DNA from: Icerya purchasi
Taxonomy: Eukaryota; Arthropoda; Insecta; Hemiptera; Monophlebidae
Reading direction: 5' to 3'
NCBI GenBank assembly: GCA_039619475.1
Contig: CM077116.1
Span: 2,108,001-2,172,000 of the forward strand
DNA length: 64,000 nt
The position numbers were made by a program, and so were the translations under genes. This document shows, piece after piece, positions 54,776 through 64,000 of the stretch (position 1 is its first letter; each line of letters begins with the position of its first letter). The notes under the pieces were generated by a model. It was given only the letters and a program-made list of their open reading frames with translations, ran no database searches and was not told the DNA's origin.

Positions 54776-57700
54776 GTAAAGTCTCAGCATTTCACTTTAT
54801 TTGAATGAATATGATCTGTTTCGTTTTGTAAAAGAAAAGTATCAATAAAATTTCGGTTCATACGATTTAATAAAGCTTTTCCTCAAGAAATTAACTTATG
54901 TCCTATAATGTACGAAGTACTATATAGTGGAGCATTTACATACGCAGACGATTTAGTACTGATCGTGCATCGTAAAGAGATGTATGCAACAGAATGTAAA
55001 TGAACTGAGCAAATGGATACACGTCGATGAATTAAAAGAGTAAAAAGAACTGAACTGTTGTAGCAAAGAAGAACAAAAAAGAATAATATAGAAGAGCCGA
55101 AAATACGTAATAATATACAATAACGATAAACTTCTCCATAAACAAAAAAAAAAAAAAATGTAACCGTGAGAAGGTCGTGAGAGTTAGTGTACAAAAATGT
55201 GCATGAATTTAATAATTTGCAAGATGAGATGAACAAATAAAATTAGTTCGTAGTTAATAAAATAGCGAAAATTGTTTATGACGGCAGTGCTATGTAAATT
55301 ATGGTATATGCAGAGAGACAAGCAAGTAAAAGAAACATTTAAATCGATTATTTTCAAAAAAAAATAAATTAATAAATTAATATACGTATTTTGTTGATTA
55401 ACACGGATATGTTAATAATACAAAAGACGATATATCATTACAAAAATAGTTATATTATGTTCATGCAACAAGAAAAACTATAAAAATCAGAAATAAACGA
55501 TATTTATGCAACCAAACTGGATAATGAGAGTTATTTAGATGGGATTATTTTAAATACCGAAATTATCGAGTATGTTACTAAAACAATTTAAAAATAAAGA
55601 AAGGATAAAATATGAATTAATTTATTTTAATAAACTAAAATAAATACTTTATTTTAAAAACGTTTTCAGGAACTAACAACACTTAAAACTAAAAAGTTCT
55701 AAAAAGAGAAGTTAAATAGCGGGTTAATTATTACGATCGAATACAGAATAATGAGTAACTGAATAACATTTACATCAATTTTTACTATCAAGCTACAAAA
55801 TATTAATTATATCATTAAAAAAAAATGAAAGCCGAGAGAAATCAGTTTGAAATAATAAACAAATAAAACGTGAGATTAGAGTAATACTGTATTGTGTTTA
55901 TTGACAAAAACATACAAAACCGTTAAATAAATTACGCAATTATTAAAAAACAATAGTTACTTTAATTTTAAATTGAGGCGAAAATTATTAAAGTTAAATA
56001 AAGCAGAGCACTTAAGGATTAGCTGGTTTTTCCGGTAGCTGGTAAAATTTATATAAATACGAGACTCAGGGAAATATAAATTCAACGAAAACACAAAATG
56101 CGTATATACTCAAGAAATTCATTTCGGGATAAGACTCTGTATAATAATAGTACTATGTCCTAGCGTCGAATGGCCAGTCAATTCGGAGAAAATAGCCCCT
56201 GAAATAGTAATAAGTTTATTTATGCTTGGGTTCGAATCTCGGGCTCGACTAACATTTTTTTTTTTTAAATTCGTTTAATTAATTATTTTTACAATTAAAT
56301 AAATCTATTATTTACAGGCATTAATAATTTAAATAAAAATTATTTTATTTTGTTTGGAAGAAAAGCTTTTTGAATATTAAACATTTTAATTATAGTAACT
56401 ATTTTCTTTTTTAAATGCAAAATAACTAATAGTTACGATAATAATACTTATAAATAGTTATAATAAGTAAAAAGTTTAAATGGTATTGTTATTTAATTTT
56501 ATTTTACATACATTTTTAATCAAAAAAAAACAAGCACTTGAATGATAATTGTCATAAAAGCATTTAAAACAGTACATGTTTTGACATCTAGCACAATTAA
56601 TAAAAGAGGAATTATGGCAAGAACGATGTTCTTTAAGAAATTCAGTTGGAAAACAAACATCATTTACATTCAAGAAAATTTCTCTCTCTTCCGAAAGTTT
56701 AGCAGCGCACCAAGCATATCGTATTATTCTATCAAAAATTGTCAATTGATGATGATAAATTGATTGAAAATACAGTCTTTTCGTGGATTTATTTCTCGAT
56801 TCTGTTCGAGTAAATATGCTGAATTTTGTAAAAATCTAAATTTTAATATGATCAAAGTAATTATAGTTACTGTTTATATGTATTATTATCATAACTATTA
56901 GTTATTTTGTTTTTTAAAAAAGAAAATAGTTACTATAATTAAAATATTATTTAATATTCAATAAGCTTTTCTTCTAAACAAAATAAAATAATTTTTATTT
57001 AAATTATTGATGTTTGCAAATAACAGATTTATTTAATTGTAAAAACAATTTATTAAACGAATTTAAAACAAAAAGAAGTTAGTCGCGCACGAAATTCGAA
57101 CCTGAGCATAAATAAACTTATTACTATTTTAAAGGCTTTTTTTCCCGAACCGGGCATTCGACATTATTATTAAGGGGTGAACCTTGTCCCGAAATGAATT
57201 TCCGAAATCGTGCTCTCCCCTTGTGAGGGATACATACAATTTTAATACGTCATAAATATGTAGAAATATATGATATTTACAAACGGGTAAAGATGAGATT
57301 AAAATATTTTTAAAATCTCGGTCTGTATTTATCTGCAGTTTAAAATTTGTTGAAAATGAAGGAACCACTTCTTTTCTTTTTGAGCGTTGATAAATGAAAT
57401 CAGAAATTCTACAATTATTTTAAATAATTATATATAATATATATAAAATTAAATTTTTTCATTCGATTTATTCTACCAAGCTATTTTACCGATAATTTTC
57501 GGTTATATTAAACGCATTTTTTAAAATACAAAGTTAAATTATTTCATTTTCATAATATTTTCTGTATTCAGAAGTTTAAATTATCGTTGCAATTTTAACG
57601 AAATATTATTACGAGAATCACTTGTACCAATTTTTCACGGGTCATAAATTATTAAATATAAAACATATTTAAGGAAAGCGGAAGATTATTAGAAACATAC

Positions 57701-57907
57701 TATTATTATTATTATAAATTTTCTATTTATTCTTTATTTGTACATTATAATTTGAAATTTTCTTTATTTTTTTGAAAGGTTCGTTTGGGTGATCCTCATA
57801 GCTGTACATGTCAATTACAACAATTGACAGCAGATCTATGTATCCATATCAGTTGGATACTATTAAGAAAATTAAAGATAAACGTAAATGATTATTTATC
57901 ATACCAG
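54623..57907 (+). CDS. ZSWIM2: ZSWIM2-like E3 ubiquitin ligase, first two coding exons
   Basis: Exons 54623-54775 and 57779-57907 join in phase 0 and encode 94 residues, with a donor GTAAGT leading beyond. Exon 1 reads MSRRTAWRKYCPKN and STLYLLRQNGPLAFLVQEIG, and exon 2 reads VRLGDPHSCTC, then ADLCIHISWILLRKLKINV. The zinc ligands CxC (CTC), then C-I-H after nine residues, form a SWIM finger. Wording and order (LLRxxGPxxFL, LGDPHSCTC, LCIHIxWILL) match the N-terminus of ZSWIM2, an E3 ligase whose RING and ZZ domains follow. Those later domains were not found in the remaining 6 kb, so the gene probably continues past the window. In vertebrates ZSWIM2 is testis-enriched; that expression is not shown here. 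Confidence 0.8.
54870..55330 (+). pseudogene. LINE reverse transcriptase fragment in ZSWIM2-like intron 1
   Basis: At about 54929 the frame reads GAFTYADDLVLIVHRKEM, the YADD catalytic block, then NELSKWIHVDELKE and later fragments with several stops. Only the palm region survives. The clade is not determined. Confidence 0.6.
55331..56112. other. Intron sequence, nothing recognised
   Basis: Very AT-rich sequence without open frames or repeats that I can name. Confidence 0.5.
56113..57207 (-). mobile_element. ~1.1-kb element with ~340-bp inverted arms; piggyBac-like Cys domain inside
   Basis: The left arm (56113-~56455) and right arm (~56866-57207) are reverse complements with scattered differences: GAAATTCATTTCGGGA ends, ATAGTAATAAGTTTATTTATGC and AAAATAACTAATAGTTA blocks. 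The 410-bp centre carries a minus-strand frame (56745-56476). It reads IIRYAWCAAKLSEEREI and CARCQNMYCFKCFYDNYHSS, a CxxC-x4-CxxCFxxxYH pattern like the C-terminal cysteine-rich domain of piggyBac transposases. Each arm also contains a tRNA B-box-like GGTTCGAAT. No TTAA-flanked piggyBac ends were seen, so the class is tentative. Confidence 0.6.
57779..57907 (+). CDS. ZSWIM2: ZSWIM2-like exon 2 (SWIM zinc finger)
   Basis: The acceptor TTTTTTTGAAAG ends at 57778 and the donor CAG|GTAAGT starts at 57908. These 43 codons hold the complete CxC...CxH zinc site followed by an amphipathic ISWILLRKLKI helix. The exon is too short for simple ORF scanning. Confidence 0.8.
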
Positions 57908-58151
57908 GTAAGTAATACTTTTATTTAATATTCAAGTTGAGATATTATTTCGGTGTAATTATGCTACTGAGGTTTCTTTTCCCAACTTATAACTAAAATC
58001 CTTGGCAAAAAAAAAAAATAAGATAAAAAAGGTAAAAAATTATTATCGTAAGATGTGTAGAATGAGCATCCACTACGCAACCATCAAGAACCAACTGTAA
58101 TTTTCAATTTGTTTCATTGTACACTGAAATAATTATTTGTTTTGCAATTTC

Positions 58152-58156
<5 letters not shown>

Positions 58157-58202
<46 letters not shown>
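58157..58202. repeat. (TA)n microsatellite
   Basis: About 45 bp of TA repeats with one TG interruption, in intron 2 of the ZSWIM2-like gene. Confidence 0.9.
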
Positions 58203-58982
58203 CACACATTAAATTGTACAAAAGCAAAAACTGAATGACCCTAAATGTGATAAATTTAAATATTTAATCACATTGACGAACAAATATTTCTTTACATTTT
58301 TAACCTATATTTATGATAATAACATGCAACCGTTGAAATATTATAATACATAGGGCTATTATAAATAAGAAAATATATCGATTCATACGAGTCGTTGTTA
58401 TTTTTGGCTTGATAAAAAGGTATTATTCGAAAAATCATTTCATTAGGCGGTTTCATTCGTATTTTATAATTCTGACAGTGCCTACATTGCATTTAATTTG
58501 TATTAATTTGTTAGTTCGATCCGAACCGTTTGGATATTAGTACAATTGTGCATTTAATTCCGGTTTAATAATATATTTGTACGTACTGTATTTCCAGATT
58601 AATAAAAGTAAATTCCTGGAGTTAATCTAAAAATAACCGTTTTTAATTTCCATTAATTTACTTTTAATTACTGTTGTATAAAGTAAAATTGTAATTATTA
58701 TAGAGTTGGAAATTATTTTAATCGATGTGAGTTCTGGGTGGGCTATATTAAAAAGCGGTTTAGTTCCTTCTGTCGAGGTATTAAAATGACAATCGTTTTA
58801 ATTCTTTAAATGCGTTCTCAGGATGGTTTAACTTGGTTTTTGTATATCGTGAGATTTTAATTATGTAGGCTGATACGTTTAGCGATTGTTTTTTGTTCTA
58901 ACTGTAATGAAAATCAGTTATGGCGACATACAAGCTATAGAAATGAATATTGCTGAAACCGGCAGTATACCTCAAAACTATA

Positions 58983-60301
58983 CACCCTGTCAAGAAAGTA
59001 TCGGGAATTGTCAATTTAAATCTCCCGGGTAATAGCTAGGCAGATAATTTTTTTTTTCCAGGTTGGTACAACTGTTTTGTATTATGATGCCTATTTTTAG
59101 CGCGATCTGTCAACCAGTGTGTTTACAGCAGCTGTTAAAATCAGTCGACCTTGAAGTGTTTTGTCGAAGTTTTACAATGAGTGAAAATATTGAACAACGT
59201 ACTTGTGTTAAATTCTGTGTTTCGAACGAAATTTCTTGTGCCGATACACTGAAAATGTTACAGAAGGCTTTTGGTGAATCTGCTTTATCAAAAACGCGGG
59301 TTTACGAGTGGTACAGAGCGTTCAAGGATGGTCGGGAGACGGTCGAAGACATGCCTCGCTCTTGACGGCCTTCAACGAGTGTGACCGATGATAACGTCGA
59401 TAAAATCAAGGAAATCGTTGCTGAAAATTGTCATGTGAGCTTGAGAGAGATGGCTCATGGATTGGGCATGTCACACGAGAGCGTACGTACGATTGTGCAT
59501 GAAAAATTGGGTATGCAACGCGTTGCGGCTCGGCTTGTTCCGAAAGACCTGAATTTCTTTCAAAAAAAGTACCGAGAACAGGTAGCTGCAGACATGCTGG
59601 ATCGAGCCAATTTGGATCCTACCTTCTTGGAAAAGATAATTACTGGTGACGAGACATGGGTGTACGAGTACGACACGCTTACGAACCAGCAATCGTCCGA
59701 ATGGCGGCCAATTGGCGCGCCAAAGCCGAAAAAACCTCGCCAAAGCCGATCGAAAGTGAAGATCATGTTGATTGTTTTCTTCGATATTCGAGGCGTGGTA
59801 CACTATGAATATGTGCCAGCCGGACAGACAGTCACCAAAGAGTTTTACTTAAGTGTTTTGAGACGTTTGAGAGAGGCTATCCGTCGTAAACGTAACGATT
59901 TGTGGGTCGACAATTCTTGGATTCTCCATCACGATAATGCGCCGTCTCACAAAGCCATAATTGTGAATGAGTTTTTGGCCAAACACTCGGTAAATATCAT
60001 CGAACAACCGCCGTATTCACCAGATTTAGCACCCTGCGACTTCTTCCTATTCTCAAAACTCAAATTTCCGCTACGGGGAATGCGCTTCGAATCGATTGAT
60101 GACATCAAGACGAATGCGACGCGAGAGCTAAAGGCCATCCCGGAAACCGCCTATCAGAAGTGCTTTGCCGAGTGGAAAAAGCGTTGGCATATGTGCATCG
60201 CTTCGAATGGATGTTATTTTGAAGGTGACAAAATAAATTTGGATGAAAATTAAAAATTGTTCGTTTTATTTAACAATTCCCGATACTTTCTTGACAGGGT
60301 G
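58983..60301 (+). mobile_element. mariner transposon, structurally complete
   Basis: A 1319-bp element with perfect 29-bp inverted termini starting CACCCTGTCAAGAAAGTATC, flanked by TA on both sides (58981-58982, 60302-60303). It lies downstream of exon 2 of the ZSWIM2-like gene, probably in an intron. Identical termini and one disabling mutation indicate a recent insertion. Confidence 0.93.
59177..60253 (+). pseudogene. mariner transposase with one in-frame stop
   Basis: The frame from MSENIEQRT (ATG 59177) to TAA at 60251-60253 is ~358 codons, near the ~345 usual for mariner. It carries the HTH segment (ISCADTLKMLQKAFGESA, YEWYRAFKDGRE), a second HTH (SLREMAHGLGMSHESVRTI) and the catalytic triad: TGDETW, HDNAPSH and APCDFF. 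The last two aspartates are separated by exactly 34 residues (DD34D). A single TGA at 59363-59365 falls in the linker PRS*RPSTSV where families have Gly. Everything else is open, so this copy is non-functional but very young. The upstream open frame from 59063 is probably untranslated leader. Confidence 0.93.
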
Positions 60302-60859
60302 TATGTAAATCTTTGGCGGTTACAACGGCAGTGATTATGATGAAAAATCGATTATTGCGAGAAAAATTTTGGTACGCAGATAAATAATTATTGATTATAA
60401 CGACCTAGCGCACAACTTTAGTTTTTGAATAAAAAAAAAAAACTGTCCCTTGATTTTTTTTCTGTAAAAAAATAGTTCATGCAGAACAAAACAGATGTAT
60501 ATTATTATTCTTTATGCTATTCTTGTTGTTAATGTGACATGTTAAATGCTTACTATAAACCTAATGAAACTGACAAAAACTACCGGTACCGGTGCCATTA
60601 TAGAAAAAAAAATTAGAAAAAGAATCACATCTCGTTATAATAAAAAATTGGAAATTACAAATTCTTTCAGAAATAAAGAAAAGTTGAACTACTGATAGAT
60701 AGTGATTTTTTTCTATTTTTCGTACTTGTTATATATTGATTTATGTTTTATTTTTCTATAATTGGTACACTTTCATGTATTGTAATAAAAAATCGTGTCA
60801 ATGCTTTAGAAGTTATTAAAAAATGTGTAAAAACAATTGTTTGTTTAATCATTGAAAAA

Positions 60860-61560
60860 ACTCAATTCGTTTTCTCATATCCGATCTACTCTCATTCCGC
60901 TCTATTGCTATTGACCTTTTATGGGTTCCTAGCTATTCTGGCAACAAGGGCAACGAGTTAGCGGATTTTTTAGCCCGTTCGGCCGCCCGCGATGGTCCTT
61001 TACTCTGTAATTTTCCTACTTCTTTCATCAGCTAATCATTCCCGACTATGGTCGGACATCTATCCTTTTTTATTTTCAAATTCCGCCTCTCATTATCTTC
61101 AACTTCAGTCGGTTCCCTGTTGTCAGCCGTGGTTTCATTCCTCTTCTTATCAACGTTCCGCGATCGTTTCCTTAATCAGACTGCGTTTTAATCACTTCCT
61201 TCTACCCTCTTCACGTTTTCGTTTTTCCCTGTCCTCCTCACCCGATTGTCCCCTTCATAGTTCCATCTCTCCTCTCATATGTGATGCAAACCACATCTTT
61301 TTTGAATGCCTTGCCCTTGATTCTGAGCGCTCTGTTTTGTACTCTAAAATCTTAGCACTGGGTCTTCCTGCTGCTTATAATTCTTCCTTTGTCCTTTTTT
61401 TTCCATCTCCAGATATAATCTCTATACTTCAATGTCTCCTAAGCTCTATTTCTAATCGTCTCGCTATTTAACCCTTTCCTTAATTTCTGTAGTTGTTGGA
61501 TCAAAGCCGCTGGCGTGCCCAAAAGATAATATATAAAATAATATTATTTTATATTTAAAA
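60860..61560 (+). pseudogene. LINE family A, RNase H end and C-terminus
   Basis: The segment 60915-60990 reads WVPSYSGNKGNELADFLARS (last RNase H block). After a frame break, 60992-61471 gives the family C-terminus (LIRLRFNHFLLPSSRFRF, DANHIFFECLALD). The end GGCGTGCCCAAAAGATAA resembles the GCCCAARG end of the copies at 30950 and 42570. Confidence 0.75.
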
Positions 61561-62660
61561 AAAAAAAATCACTGAAAAAACTTACTCCTCAAAATATTTT
61601 ATGAAAGTTTTGTAACGGAAAATAACTGTTTAATAATGGTAATTCTTGGGCATTAGAAAATCAAAGTACTTTACTCGACATCGGATATAACGATGAGCCG
61701 TTATAACGACCAGATTATTCCCCCTGTTCAAAACCGTTATAATCACCGATTTTTGCTGCAGTTTTTTTTGAATTAGATGCGCTACAGAATGTGAGCCCGT
61801 TTATGATCGTTACAATCGATATTCAATTCCATAAAATGAATAACATCTTTATGATATAATAATGTTAATGTATTTGAAAAATTTATGCTTACGCGTTTCG
61901 AAACAATAGCGTTATGATCACAGCATTATACTAATGATAAATTTTTTAAATTTATAAAAGAACGAAATTTTAAAAAATACCGTACTTTTAGGGCGGGGAT
62001 CAACCCCCGTCCAAAATTTTGAAAAGATCAAATCGAGCAACTGTCCAGAGCGGTACAGTTTGAGGGGCGGAATTATATTTATTATACTTACACTCTAAAA
62101 GAATGTTTTTTAAAGTCATGCGCATATTTGTTTCATTATTCATGCTATCGGCTGTTTAATTCGCACGGGTGTGAATAGAAAAAATATATAAGGATTCCGG
62201 AAGTTAGTGCACACTATTCAGTTTATTTAAAATATATTTTTACTGAAAACATTTTCTCCGCTCCACGTAAAAACATTGAAGCATAGATATGTTTTTGGGC
62301 TCTATGCTTCATCGAAAGAAAATGGCCAAGTTAAATTGAGAAAAATGGCGTAGACATCCACTATATCCATGTTGTAACTATAATATTTAAGTCCTATATT
62401 AGGCCAGCTATACTAGGCTAACGCCTTCAATGATGACGTCATCTTGGGAGACCGTCACAAAAAAGTAACGCAAATTTTCGCATGACCCCCAGCCCAAAAA
62501 CATATCCATATTAAAAAAAAAAAAAAAAAAAGGAAGAGACTGAAAAGAAAACGAAATTTAGAGGTAATTTAGATTTTGTTAGTTCTTGCAGTTTGTCATA
62601 AGGCTGGTTATTAGTGTATCCTAAAAAAATTGGTACTAGATTTTAAAAAAACGAAACAAA
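61561..62660. other. Noncoding between LINE copies
   Basis: AT-rich sequence with a poly(A) run at about 62512-62531. No gene recognised. Confidence 0.45.
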
Positions 62661-62674
62661 CAATTGTATTTTAA

Positions 62675-64000
62675 TATTCTTGTTATGGAATCCTCTTAAA
62701 ATTTTTAACTCTATCCTCTTTTTTGGCTATACTCCTTCCACATGGAACTCCTTCATAATTGTCCCTATTCCAAAGGACTCTTCGGCTTTTCGCTGTATTT
62801 CCCACGCTAGCTGTCTTAGGAAACTATTTGAATCCATGTTAAATAAACGTCTTGTTTGGTGGTTGGAGAATAATAAGATACTCTCCCTAATAATATGTAT
62901 GGATTTCGTCCTGGCCTTGGTCCTTCTGATTGTGTTGCCTCTTTCCTATACTATATATACAAATCATTCATCCAAAAAAGCTTCATTCTGGCCGCTTATG
63001 TTGATGTCTCAAGTGCCTTTGACAGCGTTCATCTTCCAACTCTTTAAAATAAAATGTTTTCCATTAATTTACCTCCTCATTTCACCTTCCTAATTATGAA
63101 TCTCTTTCAAAATAGAACCATTCATTTAAGAATTATACGAAGAGTTTTCCACGGTCTCCCACAGGGGTCTTGTCTTAGCCCTACTCTCTTTAATATATAT
63201 ACTCCAAACATCGCTTCACTTCCTATACCTTCTTCCTCTCTGTTCTTTGTTGATGATATACTACTCCTTTATACAGATCCCAGAAGCTCGTCACAAGCTG
63301 CATGAGTCCTTACTTATTCTGAGAAGTTCCTTATCAGAAATCCATCTTATGATTGCTCCTTTAAAATCCTCATGTACTATTTTTACTTACCGCCCCTACA
63401 ATTCAGCATTAATCAACGTATCGATCAATAACCTGCTTCTACCCTTTGTTACCTCCTTCCGATATTTAGGAATCTATCTCAATAGTCGACTATCCTTCTC
63501 AGAACATATAAATTATCTTCATTCATCTACACTAAAACGGTTAAATATCTTAAAGGCTTTGTCGTCTTCCAATTGGGGCGGAGATCCTGTAGTACTCCTC
63601 ATACTCTATAAATCTATTATCCGCTCTAAGTTTGATTACGGTAGTTTTCTTTACGGCAACGCATCCCAGTCTCTTCTCTCCAAACTGAATACAGTCCAGA
63701 ATGCAGCCCTCCGCTTATGTCTTGGCGTTTTAAATTCCAGCTCTATTCCGGCGATCCTGGCTGAGTCTGGTGTTCCTCCCCTCTCTTTTCGTAGATACTA
63801 TCTTGCTTACCGGTTCCTCATTAAGCGCCTTCCTATCTCCTCAAATAATCTTATTTATTCATACTATTCCCTACTACAGGATTGGCATTTTGCCTCTAGT
63901 AAAACCCCCCTTCTCTCTCAGGTTTCCGCTCGTCTATTTAAGTTTGCTCCTTTTGTTATTTCTTTTGATTAACTCCCATATTTTCACTTCAATTTTCTTG
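62675..64000 (+). pseudogene. LINE family A reverse transcriptase, runs off window
   Basis: Readable in three frames: STWNSFIIVPIPKDSSAF and LRKLFESMLNKRLVWWLEN, then VFHGLPQGSCLSPTLFNIY, FFVDDILLLY (active site), and from 63247 a long frame with SFRYLGIYLNSRLSF, NWGGDPVVLLILYKSIIRS and KFDYGSFLYGNAS. The wording parallels the copy at 28622-30990 (WGGD, SKFDY, QNxxLRLCLGVLNSS). Frameshifts near 62890 and 63300 disable it. The RNase H part should lie beyond 64000. Confidence 0.8.

Noticed and set aside
59471..60138. Minus-strand open frames opposite the mariner transposase
   Set aside because: Antisense shadows of the DD34D frame.
1..64000. CRISPR arrays, operons, prophage or bacterial features
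   Set aside because: No spaced direct repeats, no clustered prokaryotic genes; splice-site architecture is clearly eukaryotic.

Overview
The window is eukaryotic and most likely from an insect. It has spliced genes with GT-AG introns, AT-rich and homopolymer-rich noncoding DNA, a Dachsous-type giant cadherin with the C-terminal motifs known from the family, a mariner element, and Jockey- and I-like LINE debris. Species cannot be named from the sequence alone.

Region by region. (1) 162-18271, plus strand: the 3' part of a dachsous (ds) gene, eight exons with matching splice phases encoding the last ~1508 residues: nine to ten cadherin repeats, one transmembrane segment and a ~455-residue cytoplasmic tail. 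Its introns hold LINE debris (1338-1960) and a small hairpin element (9684-9841). (2) 18272-~39400: the ds 3' UTR, then a gene-poor, transposon-rich stretch holding a tRNA-derived SINE, minus-strand LINE RNase H remnants, an inverted-repeat element carrying a Jockey copy, a 2.3-kb RT/RNase H LINE, a LINE ORF1 (gag), further RT fragments and a pogo/Tigger transposase pseudogene. (3) 39465-48367, plus strand: a three-exon gene, not recognised, predicted to encode an 836-residue secreted protein. It has a signal peptide, a near-ideal TATA/initiator promoter, a 3 x 42-bp in-frame coding repeat and about five diverged ~35-residue C-terminal repeats with the core YSSVxQ. Its first intron carries a large hairpin and a nested inverted repeat. 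(4) 48368-54600: noncoding, with a hAT element (50021-51226, 8-bp target duplication) and a Harbinger-like MITE (52791-53044, TAA duplication). (5) 54623-57907, plus strand: the first two coding exons of a ZSWIM2-type E3 ubiquitin ligase, including the SWIM zinc-binding motif; the rest of the gene is not found and probably lies beyond the window. Its introns contain an RT fragment, a ~1.1-kb element with ~340-bp inverted arms, a nearly intact mariner (58983-60301, one in-frame stop) and two LINE copies, the last running off the window end.

The genes do not form a functional unit. ds (planar polarity and Hippo signalling ligand for Fat), the secreted repeat protein and ZSWIM2 are independent neighbours on the same strand, separated by transposon debris. 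The most novel item is the secreted repeat-protein gene. The transposon layer is also informative: at least five superfamilies, several with readable termini and target duplications.
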